From contig NZ_CP073066.1 of assembly GCF_018314255.1 (NCBI RefSeq), forward strand, positions 2,170,001 through 2,234,000: 64,000 nucleotides of DNA, read 5' to 3'. A program made the position numbers and the translations under genes. Origin of the DNA: Lentilactobacillus buchneri. GTDB taxonomy: Bacteria > Bacillota > Bacilli > Lactobacillales > Lactobacillaceae. The notes below the pieces were generated by a model that saw only the letters and a program-made list of their open reading frames with translations, made no database searches and was not told the origin of the DNA. This document shows positions 12,777 to 20,651 of the stretch, in pieces (the first letter of the stretch is position 1; every line of letters starts with the position of its first letter).

Positions 12777-13979
12777 TTGGATAGCAGTCGCAGAACCTCT
12801 AAAGACGACCAATCGCGAATTGACTGGGGAATTATTTTCTGTGTCTTAATGCTGGCGTTGATTGGGCTGGCATCGATTTACGTTGCAGCCACCCATGATT
12901 CAAGTTCTACCAGCGTCATGAGACAGGTGGTTTCGCAATTGGTTTGGTACGTCATCGGAATTATCGCCGTTGTCATTATTATGCAGTTTGATTCCGAGCA
13001 GTTATGGAAAGTTGCCCCGATTACTTACTGGCTGGGGATTGCCCTGCTGGCGAGTGTCTTGGTGTTATACAGTCGGACCTATTACATTAATACGGGTGCC
13101 AAAAGTTGGTTCTCCCTATTTGGGTTGACCTTTCAACCGTCTGAAGTGATGAAACCGGCCTATATTTTGATGATGGGGCGGGTGATTGTTCAACATAACG
13201 ATAATTACCCAATCAGGACTGTTCGAAGTGATTTCCTATTAATTGGGAAAATGTTGCTGTGGACAGTTCCGGTAGCCGTCTTGTTAAAGCTGCAAAATGA
13301 TTTTGGAACGATGTTGGTTTTCTTCGCCATCTTAGGTGGCTTGATCATCGTTTCAGGAGTGACATGGCGGATTATTCTGCCAGCGGTGATTACCATCTTT
13401 GGATTTGCCGGAACCATCTTGGCTTTGGTTATTCCGGAGTCCGGGCGTCATCTGTTGGAGAAGTTTGGTTTTCAAGCCTACCAGTTTGCCCGAGTTGACA
13501 CTTGGCTCAACCCGTCAGCCGATACTTCCAATCAGGGGTATCAGCTGTGGCAGAGTATGAAGGCCATCGGATCTGGTGGGATTTTTGGAACCGGATTTAA
13601 TCAGTCACATGTGTATGTGCCGGTGCGAGAATCTGATATGATTTTCTCGGTTATTGGCGAGAACTTTGGATTTATTGGCAGCTGTATTTTGATTTTATTG
13701 TATTTCCTGTTGATTTATCAAATGATTAAGGTTACATTCGATACGAGGAATGTTTTTTACGCTTACATTTCCACTGGCGTGATTATGATGATTCTGTTTC
13801 ATGTTTTTGAAAATGTCGGGATGAGTATTGGCCTGTTGCCATTGACCGGTATTCCATTGCCCTTCGTTAGTGCCGGGGGATCGGCGTTGATTGGGAACAT
13901 GATTGGGATTGGCTTAATTATGTCAATGCAGTATCATAATAAGAGTTACATGTTTGGAGAAGACAAAGAATTCTCATAA
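12777..13979 (+). CDS. rodA: Rod shape-determining SEDS glycosyltransferase RodA
   Basis: Polytopic membrane peptidoglycan glycosyltransferase that polymerises lipid II during elongation with class B PBPs. 400 residues with about ten hydrophobic helices. SEDS hallmarks are visible: GAKSWFSLFGLTFQPSE, the QSHVYVPVRESDMIFSVIGE block and the C-terminal LPLTGIPLPFVSAGGSA. Assigned RodA rather than FtsW because of the mbl operon context. TTG start with GAGGAGGG upstream. Confidence 0.9.
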   Translation: MDSSRRTSKDDQSRIDWGIIFCVLMLALIGLASIYVAATHDSSSTSVMRQVVSQLVWYVIGIIAVVIIMQFDSEQLWKVAPITYWLGIALLASVLVLYSRTYYINTGAKSWFSLFGLTFQPSEVMKPAYILMMGRVIVQHNDNYPIRTVRSDFLLIGKMLLWTVPVAVLLKLQNDFGTMLVFFAILGGLIIVSGVTWRIILPAVITIFGFAGTILALVIPESGRHLLEKFGFQAYQFARVDTWLNPSADTSNQGYQLWQSMKAIGSGGIFGTGFNQSHVYVPVRESDMIFSVIGENFGFIGSCILILLYFLLIYQMIKVTFDTRNVFYAYISTGVIMMILFHVFENVGMSIGLLPLTGIPLPFVSAGGSALIGNMIGIGLIMSMQYHNKSYMFGEDKEFS

Positions 13980-14000
13980 TTTTTAGAAAAGGTGGAATTA

Positions 14001-14297
14001 ATGATGGATACAAAATATTATTGGACTGAAGAAAATAACGGGGAAGTCACAGTTGGCTTGACCGAAGCAGGCAAGAACGAACTGGGTAACATCACCTTTG
14101 TTTCCCTTCCAAAGGTTGGTGCTCAATTAACCACCAGCGATACTTTATTAAACGTTGAAGCTGACAAAGCCGTTTCGGATATTCCAAGTCCAGTTGCTGG
14201 GAAAGTGACTGCTGTCAACAGTAATGCCGTTAATGACCCTTCAGTATTAAACGGGACTGACAAGGCAACTTCATGGATTGCTAAGATTCAAAAATAA
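14001..14297 (+). CDS. Glycine cleavage H-like lipoyl domain protein
   Basis: A 98-residue biotinyl/lipoyl domain related to GcvH. The lipoylation lysine is visible in VEADKAVSDIPSPVAG. No glycine cleavage genes (gcvT, gcvP) are nearby. Such stand-alone GcvH-like proteins in Firmicutes have been linked to lipoyl relay and to macrodomain/sirtuin systems; here the gene ends the rodA operon and its role is undetermined. The start is ATG 14001 with AAAAGGTGG upstream; the GTG at 13992 lies within that SD. Confidence 0.8.
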   Translation: MMDTKYYWTEENNGEVTVGLTEAGKNELGNITFVSLPKVGAQLTTSDTLLNVEADKAVSDIPSPVAGKVTAVNSNAVNDPSVLNGTDKATSWIAKIQK

Positions 14298-14321
14298 AAG
14301 TTCTTGACGCTAGGACTTTTT
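14297..14321 (+). terminator. Short terminator after the GcvH-like gene
   Basis: AGTTCT and AGGACT form a short stem (one T/G wobble) with a 7-base loop and a run of seven T. Its loop contains the -35 box of the next promoter. Confidence 0.65.
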
Positions 14322-14332
14322 TTAGGTACACT
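14304..14332 (+). promoter_or_regulatory. Promoter of the metNIQ leader
   Basis: TTGACG and TACACT separated by 17 bases. The -35 box lies in the loop of the upstream terminator hairpin, so the two signals overlap physically. Confidence 0.7.
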
Positions 14333-14360
14333 AACTGATAGTTTGATGATAGAAAAATTA

Positions 14361-14622
14361 CAAGATGAGTAGATAATTAGAGATTGTCAAGAGAGCCCGG
14401 CTGGTGGGAAAGGGTCAATCATCGTTATTGAAGATGGTCTTGGTTAAAAATGTGTCGGTGAGCAATTGCAAGCCGATAATGGGTAACGACCATTATTTCG
14501 TTGAGTATGAAGATACTCATGAGGCGATTGTTGAAAGACAATCGCGAATAAAGGTGGTACCGCGAAGTTTTTCGTCCTTTCATAAGTCAATTAAGACTTA
14601 TGGAGGATGAAAAGCTTTTTTT
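14361..14622 (+). promoter_or_regulatory. T-box riboswitch, methionine-specific
   Basis: The invariant T-box AAAGGTGGTACCGCG lies at 14550-14564. Stem I can be drawn: base CAAGAT/GTCTTG (14361-14366 with 14437-14442), a loop-E element AGTA opposite GAA, upper helices ATAA/TTAT and GATTG/CAATC. The specifier loop then reads GAA-G-ATG-G, i.e. codon ATG at 14434-14436 (Met). The terminator is the long helix formed by about 14569-14588 with 14593-14612 and ends in seven T. Uncharged tRNA-Met should stabilise the antiterminator and switch on metNIQ. Met T-boxes upstream of methionine transport genes are well known in Lactobacillales. Confidence 0.93.
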
Positions 14623-14643
14623 GTCTAATAAGGGGTGAAAAGA

Positions 14644-15678
14644 TTGATTCGATTTAAAGATGTATCCAAACAGTACAGTACCAAGGATGGCGGTCTAACC
14701 GCGGTCAATGATGTCAACATTGAGATTAACGATGGTGAGATCTTCGGGATTGTCGGCTATTCAGGCGCCGGGAAAAGTACCTTGGTGAGAATGCTGGACG
14801 GACTTGAAGCACCATCGACCGGTGAAATTGACATTAACGGAACGGATGTTTCCAAGCTCCACGGCAGCCAATTAAGAAAGCAACGTCAAAAAATTGGCAT
14901 GATCTTTCAGCATTTCAACTTATTGTGGTCACGAACGGTGCTGGACAACATTGCTTTACCGCTTGAGATTGCCAAAGTTCCCAAAGCCAAACGAAAGCAA
15001 CGCGCAGAGGAATTGATCAAGTTGGTTGGTTTGGAGGGCCGTGAGCATTCCTATCCTTCCGAGTTATCCGGTGGTCAAAAGCAACGGGTTGGCATCGCAA
15101 GAGCCTTGGCGAACGAGCCGACAATCTTAATTTCAGACGAGGCAACCAGTGCCTTGGATCCTGACACAACTAATGAAGTCCTTGACTTATTACTGAAGAT
15201 TAATAAAGAAATGAACCTCACAATTTTATTAATCACCCATGAGATGCACGCCATCGCCAAGGTTTGTGAACGGGTGGCAGTTATGGACAGCGGCAAAGTT
15301 GTTGAAACCGGATCAGTGTTTGAGGTCTTCCGTCATCCACAACAAGAAATCACTAAAAAATTTGTCAGTGAAGAATTTACACCACAACAAAGTGACAACA
15401 CGATGACCCTTGATGAATTGGTTAAGAAATATCCTGATGGGCAAATCATCCGACTGATTTTCCATGGACCACAGGCGGAACTGCCAATTGTCTCGGATGT
15501 TGTCAAACGGTTCCCGGAATTAACCATCAGCATTATTTCCGGTGCCATCCATCAAACTCAAGAAGGCGCGTTGGGGTCGCTGGATCTGCAATTTGTCGGC
15601 GATGACAATCAAATTAACGATGCCTTGGAATACCTGAAAAAGATGCGGGTTGGAACGGAGGTGATTCATCATGGCTAA
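14644..15678 (+). CDS. metN: Methionine ABC transporter ATP-binding protein
   Basis: Cytoplasmic ATPase of the D/L-methionine importer. 344 residues: ABC domain with Walker A GYSGAGKST, signature LSGGQKQR and Walker B ILISDEATSALD, followed by a C-terminal NIL/ACT-like regulatory domain (about residues 255-344) that in MetN binds methionine and inhibits transport. TTG at 14644 is chosen with AGGGGTG six bases upstream, giving MIRFKDVSKQYS; the GTG at 14635 overlaps that SD. The 3' end overlaps metI by eight bases. Confidence 0.93.
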   Translation: MIRFKDVSKQYSTKDGGLTAVNDVNIEINDGEIFGIVGYSGAGKSTLVRMLDGLEAPSTGEIDINGTDVSKLHGSQLRKQRQKIGMIFQHFNLLWSRTVLDNIALPLEIAKVPKAKRKQRAEELIKLVGLEGREHSYPSELSGGQKQRVGIARALANEPTILISDEATSALDPDTTNEVLDLLLKINKEMNLTILLITHEMHAIAKVCERVAVMDSGKVVETGSVFEVFRHPQQEITKKFVSEEFTPQQSDNTMTLDELVKKYPDGQIIRLIFHGPQAELPIVSDVVKRFPELTISIISGAIHQTQEGALGSLDLQFVGDDNQINDALEYLKKMRVGTEVIHHG

Positions 15679-16366
15679 TTCAACTGGATTCAAATCTTAC
15701 TTCCAGTTTCATAACGTCGATTGGGGTTCGATGATGTCGGCAACTTGGGAAACCGTTTGGATGACCCTGTTATCAATGGTTGCAATTGTTATTTTAGGAA
15801 TTATTTTGGGGCTGATCTTATACGAGACTCGCAACAAGCCGGGCATTGGCTATCGAATTCTCAATTGGCTGGTCGGCTTGTTCGTTAACATCTTCCGGTC
15901 AATTCCATTTATCATCCTGATCATTTTGTTACTGCCAATTACCATGAAATTGGCTGGAACGATCATTGGGCCGCGGGCCGCGTTACCATCCTTGATTATT
16001 TCGGCGGCACCTTTTTACGCTCGGATGGTTGAGTCCTACTTTCGTGAGGTTGATTCCGGGGTCTTGGAAGCTGCCGAATCTATGGGTGCCACAACCTGGG
16101 AAATTATCACCAAGGTCCTGTTACCAGAAAGCAAGCCGGCATTGATCGCCGGAGCTACTGTTACCACCATTTCGTTGATTGGCTACACCGCTATGGCAGG
16201 TGCCATTGGTGCCGGTGGCCTTGGAAACTTAGCTTATCAAGATGGTTTCCAGGCAAGCAACAACACAGTGACCTTAGTCGCAACGGTCATCATTTGTTTA
16301 TTTGTATTTGTCGTCCAATTTGTCGGCGATGTCTTTGTCAAGATTACCGACAAACGGACATTATAA
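15671..16366 (+). CDS. metI: Methionine ABC transporter permease
   Basis: Inner membrane permease, 231 residues, about five transmembrane helices. The EAA-loop contacting MetN is visible as EAAESMGATTWEIITKVLLPE. Its start overlaps metN by eight bases, so translation is probably coupled. The sequence is typical of MetI, with the C-terminal GAIGAGGLGNLAYQDGF block. Confidence 0.93.
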   Translation: MANSTGFKSYFQFHNVDWGSMMSATWETVWMTLLSMVAIVILGIILGLILYETRNKPGIGYRILNWLVGLFVNIFRSIPFIILIILLLPITMKLAGTIIGPRAALPSLIISAAPFYARMVESYFREVDSGVLEAAESMGATTWEIITKVLLPESKPALIAGATVTTISLIGYTAMAGAIGAGGLGNLAYQDGFQASNNTVTLVATVIICLFVFVVQFVGDVFVKITDKRTL

Positions 16367-16384
16367 TATTTGGGAGGGTTTCAA

Positions 16385-17215
16385 ATGAAGAAGAAATTAT
16401 TGAGTTTATTCGCAGTTGTCTTTACCGCCTTTTTGTTGGTGGGGTGTTCATCATCGTCTAATTCCAGCAAAAAGACGACCACATTAAAAATTGGTGCTTC
16501 AGCCGTGCCCCATGCACAAATTTTGCGCCACGTGGCTCCAGAACTTAAAAAAGAAGGCGTCAATCTGAAGATTACCACTTTCCAAGATTACACGATGCCT
16601 AACAAGGCTTTGGCCAACGGCGAACTGGATGCCAATTACTTCCAGCATGTGCCTTTCCTAAAGCTTTGGAACAAGCAGAACCACGGAACATTAGTCAATG
16701 CCGGTGGTGTTCACTTGGAACCGATCGCTGTTTTCTCGAAGAAAGTTAAGAAGCTTCAAGATCTCAAGAAGGGTGCCACAATCATTGTCAGCAGCAATGT
16801 TCCCGATTATGGCCGAATCCTTCAGATCTTCAAAGACGCCGGTTTAATTACACTGAAAAAGGGCATTGACATTACTTCTGCCAACTTCAGTGACATTGCT
16901 TCAAACCCACGTCATCTGAAATTCAAGCACAGCTATGAACCAAAATTACTGCCAACCATTTATAAGAATGGTGAAGGAGATGCAGTTGTCATCAACGCCA
17001 ACTACGCTGTTGGTGCCGGCTTGAATCCAATTAAGCAGTCAATTGCGATTGAAAAACGGAATTCACCATACGTGAACATCATCGCCACCCGTAAAGGTGA
17101 TCAGAACAAGCCAGCCATCAAGAAATTAGTCAAGGTTCTTCAATCAACCAAGACTCAAAAATGGATCTTGCATCACTATAAAGGTGCCGTTTTACCTGAG
17201 AAGAATGTTAAGTAA
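16385..17215 (+). CDS. metQ: Methionine ABC transporter substrate-binding lipoprotein
   Basis: Extracellular NlpA-family methionine-binding lipoprotein, 276 residues. The N-terminus is a lipoprotein signal: KKK charge, hydrophobic core, lipobox LVGC with Cys21, then a Ser/Asn linker. Conserved NlpA motifs GELDANYFQH and VNAGGVHLEP are present. ATG 16385 with GGGAGG upstream. This is the last gene of the operon; its original terminator hairpin has been split by the IS element at 17269. Confidence 0.93.
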   Translation: MKKKLLSLFAVVFTAFLLVGCSSSSNSSKKTTTLKIGASAVPHAQILRHVAPELKKEGVNLKITTFQDYTMPNKALANGELDANYFQHVPFLKLWNKQNHGTLVNAGGVHLEPIAVFSKKVKKLQDLKKGATIIVSSNVPDYGRILQIFKDAGLITLKKGIDITSANFSDIASNPRHLKFKHSYEPKLLPTIYKNGEGDAVVINANYAVGAGLNPIKQSIAIEKRNSPYVNIIATRKGDQNKPAIKKLVKVLQSTKTQKWILHHYKGAVLPEKNVK

Positions 17216-17226
17216 TTAATATCAAT

Positions 17227-17268
17227 TAAAAGCCGTCCGCTATATACTTGAATTAGTAATTGTTTACT
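17227..17268 (+). terminator. Left arm of the metQ terminator hairpin, separated by an IS
   Basis: Bases 17228-17249 (starting AAAGCCGTCCGC) are the left arm of a long hairpin, extended by ATTAGTAA at 17252-17259; the right arm is at 18740-18766. If the IS and one copy of the 8-bp duplication are removed, the two arms join into a roughly 30-bp imperfect hairpin with a 4-base loop followed by six T. Bases 17261-17268 (TGTTTACT) are the left target duplication. Confidence 0.75.
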
Positions 17269-17305
17269 GGTTCTTCGTCAACTGTTGTTGGTGAACAAAA
17301 TATTG

Positions 17306-17339
17306 GAGTTCTAATCACTTGGTGATTAGAGCTCTTTTT
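17306..17339 (+). terminator. Terminator at the left end of IS copy 1
   Basis: GAG-CTAATCAC pairs with GTGATTAG-CTC around a TTG loop and is followed by TTTTT on the plus strand. It would stop plus-strand transcripts entering the IS from metQ. It overlaps the 3' end of the transposase gene. Confidence 0.8.
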
Positions 17340-18586
17340 GTATGAACTCGAAAAGCGAACAGCACTCTTAGCCGGAATCTGAAGAAGTTTCGGTAACCAA
17401 ATCCAGTGCGTTTAATGACTTTAATCTTGTTGTTTGAACCTTCTAAGGGCCCGTTGGTGTAATGGTGAGTAAAGGTATTGCCAATTTCATCATGATGAGT
17501 CGCTAGGGTCTGGAGGGTTGCCAACATCTCTTCCGAGCAGCCCTCTAAGTGATGGAATACTTGATTATAGTTGGGCCAATCACGGTTTTTGATGGTTTCA
17601 CGTAACCGATTCATCACGTTGTAAGTTTGCTTGAGCTCGGGATCAATGTCCAATAAAGCATCAACCACATCAGTGGCAGTCGCTGGATAAGGGAAGTTTG
17701 TCCACTTACGGAAAGCTTCGTAGTTGAGGTGATTTTCCGGCGTTAATAATAGTTTCCAATAGCGTTTTAGGGCGTGATACTCGCGTGAGGAAGTCGCCAG
17801 GGTTTTCATGAGGCGCACCCGCGTCTTATTAAAAGCTCGATTTAAAGCGTTAACCAAGTGGAACGGATCGATGACAACGATGGCGTTCGGAAAGATCTGC
17901 CCCACCAATTTGGGATAGGTATAGTTCATATCGGTGACGATAATTTTCACATTTTCTCGCGCAGCCTGGTCGTAATGCTGGAAATACTTTTGAAGCTGAT
18001 AGATGGTCCTAAAGGGTAACAGGTCGATCAATTCGTGGGTTTCCGCATCCATAAATTCAAAGCTCATCGCGTCGGTGGCGCTCTTAGTGCTTTTAACTTC
18101 GTCCATGAGGAGAACTTTTGGTAAATAGTGCCAGTTGGTTTGAAAGTCCCGTTCAGCGCGCAAGAGCTGCCGACCAACGAATGAATCCGAAGTGGATAAC
18201 TCATCGGCAATGTGTTTGAGCGAAACCGGTTCGGTCAGTTTTTCTAAGCATTGTTTGCGGGTCGTATTTGAAATCGTGCAGTGTTTCGGCACCGCATTCG
18301 TCTGCGCCAGGAAATTGGTATGACAAGCCTTACAGTGAAAGTTTCGCCGATTGAGACACAGGATAACGGTGCTGCCCAATGTTTTTGCGAATCTAATGGT
18401 GGTCTTCCGCCAACCATAGCCAATAATTTGGTGATCATTGATAATCCCACAATTGCGGCATGCCTTGGGGGTGTAGTTTAGGGACCCCACCAATCGAATC
18501 ACTCCATCATCACCCACTTGTCCTTCCTCAATTATTAAGTGTTCATCATCTATTCCTAACAACATTTTCGTAGTATCATTTGACAT
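17315..18586 (-). CDS. ISL3-family transposase (copy 1)
   Basis: 423-residue transposase. The N-terminal zinc-binding module has Cys43/Cys46 and Cys85/Cys88; a helix-turn-helix region follows (about residues 110-150). The DDE-type catalytic core shows VTDMNYTYPKLV, VVIDPFHLVNALNRA and the C-terminal EGSNNKIKVIKRTGFGYRN with the glutamate. The gene is intact and identical by eye to the copy at 29036. It is read from the minus strand, opposite to its neighbours, with an SD (GAAAGGAAA) before the ATG. Confidence 0.93.
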   Translation of the reverse strand: MSNDTTKMLLGIDDEHLIIEEGQVGDDGVIRLVGSLNYTPKACRNCGIINDHQIIGYGWRKTTIRFAKTLGSTVILCLNRRNFHCKACHTNFLAQTNAVPKHCTISNTTRKQCLEKLTEPVSLKHIADELSTSDSFVGRQLLRAERDFQTNWHYLPKVLLMDEVKSTKSATDAMSFEFMDAETHELIDLLPFRTIYQLQKYFQHYDQAARENVKIIVTDMNYTYPKLVGQIFPNAIVVIDPFHLVNALNRAFNKTRVRLMKTLATSSREYHALKRYWKLLLTPENHLNYEAFRKWTNFPYPATATDVVDALLDIDPELKQTYNVMNRLRETIKNRDWPNYNQVFHHLEGCSEEMLATLQTLATHHDEIGNTFTHHYTNGPLEGSNNKIKVIKRTGFGYRNFFRFRLRVLFAFRVHTKRALITK

Positions 18587-18630
18587 AGGGCATTTCCTTT
18601 CTTGACTTAATTCTGTGGTGGGAGCAAGTT

Positions 18631-18656
18631 AACGGACGGGAGATGTCCGCTTTTTT
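18631..18656 (+). terminator. Plus-strand terminator upstream of the transposase (copy 1)
   Basis: CGGAC and GTCCG form a stem around GGGAGAT, followed by C and six T on the plus strand. Being antisense to the transposase leader, it would stop plus-strand transcription leaving the element rightward. Confidence 0.7.
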
Positions 18657-18685
18657 ATTCTAATGATAAACAAAAAATCTGTCAT
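18657..18685 (-). promoter_or_regulatory. Transposase promoter (copy 1)
   Basis: On the minus strand, ATGACA and TAGAAT are separated by 17 bases. An inverted repeat AATAGAT/ATCTATT (18690-18707) lies just upstream, possibly a transposase or regulator binding site. The same signals are in copy 2. Confidence 0.6.
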
Positions 18686-18739
18686 CAGTAATAGATAAAA
18701 ATCTATTACCAACAACAGATATTGTAGAACCTGTTTACT

Positions 18740-18766
18740 AATCCGAGTTTATAGGGGGCGGCTTTT
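18740..18766 (+). terminator. Right arm of the IS-split metQ terminator
   Basis: Partner of the arm at 17228-17259: about 18 of 22 outer positions pair plus two G/U pairs, and six T follow the GGC. It contains AGGGGG (18752-18757), which is the only SD for the next gene, so terminator arm and ribosome binding site coincide. Confidence 0.7.
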
Positions 18767-19636
18767 TTGAAAGAGAAAAATGTATTTCATGTTAATGGTT
18801 ATGTGGGCTTAATTATTGCCTTGATTTTGCTGGGAGTTGGCGGTTATCTGCTCTGGATTGGCGGGGAAGGCAGCTCAATTGGCTCAATCGTTTTTGGGAC
18901 AATCATCATTGTTTTGGATCTGTTATTTGCAAGTTCATTAACGATTATCCAACCTAACGAAGCCAAAGTGTTGACCTTCTTTGGTCGCTACATTGGGACA
19001 ATTCGGACTTCCGGATTATTCATGACCGTGCCATTGACCAGCAAGCAGACGATTTCACTGCGGGTTCGCAATTTTAATAGTTCAATTATCAAAGTGAACG
19101 ATTCAAAAGGGAACCCAGTTGAAATTGCCGCTGTCATTGTCTACAAAGTCGTTGATTCTGCCAAAGAAATTTTTAGCGTGGAAGATTATGAACAATTCGT
19201 TGAGATTCAAAGTGAGTCCGCTATTCGACATATTGCCAGCCAGTATCCGTATGACAGTTTTGATGATAGTACAGACAAATTGACCTTGCGGGGGAATGCA
19301 ACCGAAGTGTCGGTCGCGTTACAAAAAGAATTACAGGACCGTTTGGACGTCGCCGGATTGCAAATTATTGAGACCCGGTTGACGCATTTGGCATATGCAA
19401 CTGAAATTGCTAACGCCATGCTGCAGCGACAACAAGCAACCGCCATTTTGTCGGCGCGAAAAATTATTGTTCAAGGAGCCGTGGCGATTTCCGAGGATGC
19501 CGTTTCCCAGCTGCAAAAGGATTTGGGATCATCGATTACAGATGAACAGCGGATGAAAATGATCAATAACGTCTTGGTCTCCATCATCACTGAACGAGGG
19601 ACCCAGAATGTCATTAATACTGATAATCTAGATTAA
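18767..19636 (+). CDS. SPFH/band-7 domain membrane protein
   Basis: 289 residues: two adjacent hydrophobic segments at the N-terminus (about 10-32 and 37-56), then an SPFH/prohibitin-homology domain (TIIQPNEAKVLTFFGRYIG, and LRVRNFNSS) and a C-terminal helical part (NAMLQRQQATAILSARK), as in stomatin-like proteins of lactobacilli. Such proteins scaffold membrane microdomains; the specific role here is unknown. The TTG start has AGGGGG upstream, inside the terminator arm. The IS lies only 35 bases before the start and has probably removed or distanced any native promoter. Confidence 0.82.
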   Translation: MKEKNVFHVNGYVGLIIALILLGVGGYLLWIGGEGSSIGSIVFGTIIIVLDLLFASSLTIIQPNEAKVLTFFGRYIGTIRTSGLFMTVPLTSKQTISLRVRNFNSSIIKVNDSKGNPVEIAAVIVYKVVDSAKEIFSVEDYEQFVEIQSESAIRHIASQYPYDSFDDSTDKLTLRGNATEVSVALQKELQDRLDVAGLQIIETRLTHLAYATEIANAMLQRQQATAILSARKIIVQGAVAISEDAVSQLQKDLGSSITDEQRMKMINNVLVSIITERGTQNVINTDNLD

Positions 19637-19683
19637 TTAACGCTTTTAGACGATTAAGAGGCTGAATGTTATCTAGCAGAACT

Positions 19684-19801
19684 GTGGGCCAATAAGCAGC
19701 TTCCGGCCGTATAAGGGGATTACCCAAACATCCAAATTCCGGATATTCGGGTAATCCCCTTATACTCTGGAAGCTAACCACTTATTGGCCCACGCTTTTT
19801 T
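19684..19801. repeat. Large nested intergenic hairpin ending in a T-run
   Basis: Three nested perfect arms: GTGGGCCAATAAG (19684-19696) with 19781-19793, AGCTTCC with GGAAGCT (19698-19704/19769-19775), and a 17-bp arm (19709-19725 with 19749-19765), plus a short inner ATCC/GGAT. Six T follow. It can serve as terminator for the SPFH gene but is far larger than needed; a MITE-like repeat or structured RNA is possible. Compare the element at 42065. Confidence 0.75.
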
Positions 19802-19809
19802 GTTTTTGG

Positions 19810-19838
19810 TTGACATCCGGATTCTTAGCATATATAGT
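19810..19838 (+). promoter_or_regulatory. Promoter of the BceAB-like ABC operon
   Basis: TTGACA, 17 bases, TATAGT: the strongest consensus promoter in this region, 40 bases before the start codon. Confidence 0.85.
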
Positions 19839-19860
19839 TAGTTACATAAGTAATTAACTA
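19835..19860. promoter_or_regulatory. Operator palindrome overlapping the -10 box
   Basis: TAGTTAGTTAC and GTAATTAACTA are inverted repeats (10 of 11 match) with a 4-base spacer, covering the end of the -10 box and the start of transcription. Its position implies repression. The GTA...TAC core resembles GntR-type operators and a GntR regulator is encoded at 22510, but the pairing is an inference. Confidence 0.55.
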
Positions 19861-19878
19861 ACACACGGAGGAACACTT

Positions 19879-20631
19879 ATGACAACTAAAATCGTTCAAA
19901 CAGAAGATTTACACAAAACCTACGATAAAGACAGCGCAAAACCATATGAAGCTCTGAAAGGGATCAGCTTGTCGGTTAACGAGGGCGAATTTGTCGGAAT
20001 CATGGGCGCCTCCGGTTCCGGAAAGACGACTTTGCTAAATATTTTGGCAACTCTCGATCAACCAACCAGCGGTTCGGTCGAAATTGACGGCCAAGACGTA
20101 ACTCATTTAACTGCCAACCAGATGGCAGATTTTCGTTCTCAAAAATTGGGCTTCATCTTCCAAGACTTTAACTTATTGGAAACCTTAACCGCCCAAGAAA
20201 ATATTGCTTTGCCGTTGTCGCTTCAAAATGCCAAGGCGGCTAAGATCCAAACTGCTGTCAAGGAAGCCGCCAGCAAGTTGGGAATTGATGACTTGCTGAG
20301 TAAGTACCCAACGCAATTATCCGGTGGGCAAAAGCAACGGGTCGCCGCTGCCAGAGCCTTAGTGTCAAATCCGTCAATTATTTTTGGGGATGAACCAACC
20401 GGAGCGCTTGACTCAACCAACGCCCGTGAATTACTGGACACCTTAACGAACATCAATCAACAGGGGGTCTCAATTCTCTTAGTGACCCATGACCCGTTCT
20501 CCGCTAGTTTCTGTAAACGAATTTTATTTATCAAAGACGGAAAAATTGGCGATGAGGTAGACGCCGGCGATAAGCCGAGAAATGAATTCTATCAGGAAAT
20601 CCTCGAAAAACTCGGTACATTTGAACAGTAA
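19879..20631 (+). CDS. ABC transporter ATP-binding protein (BceA/MacB-like)
   Basis: 250-residue ATPase with Walker A GASGSGKTT, signature LSGGQKQR, Walker B SIIFGDEPTGALDS and H-loop LLVTHD. The sequence type (LNILATLDQPTSG, FIFQDFNLLETLT) is that of ATPases paired with FtsX-like permeases such as BceAB, which handle peptide antibiotics. SD CGGAGG before ATG. The partner permease follows after 20 bases. No two-component system is adjacent, so a bacitracin-type sensing role is not supported here. Confidence 0.88.
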   Translation: MTTKIVQTEDLHKTYDKDSAKPYEALKGISLSVNEGEFVGIMGASGSGKTTLLNILATLDQPTSGSVEIDGQDVTHLTANQMADFRSQKLGFIFQDFNLLETLTAQENIALPLSLQNAKAAKIQTAVKEAASKLGIDDLLSKYPTQLSGGQKQRVAAARALVSNPSIIFGDEPTGALDSTNARELLDTLTNINQQGVSILLVTHDPFSASFCKRILFIKDGKIGDEVDAGDKPRNEFYQEILEKLGTFEQ

Positions 20632-20651
20632 TCAATCAAAGGAGCTTAGCG

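Larger units (their letters stand above)
17269..18731 (-). mobile_element. ISL3-family insertion sequence, copy 1
   Basis: Element of 1463 bp. Boundaries are set by comparison with copy 2 (28990-30452): the two agree up to GGTTCT... on the left and ...AGAACC on the right and diverge outside. Terminal inverted repeats of about 23 bp share GGTTCT, an inner C, and CTGTTGTTGG. Perfect 8-bp target duplications TGTTTACT flank it (17261-17268 and 18732-18739), a length typical of the ISL3 family. It carries one transposase gene, its own promoter, and hairpin terminators. By eye I see no difference between the copies, suggesting recent movement. Confidence 0.93.
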
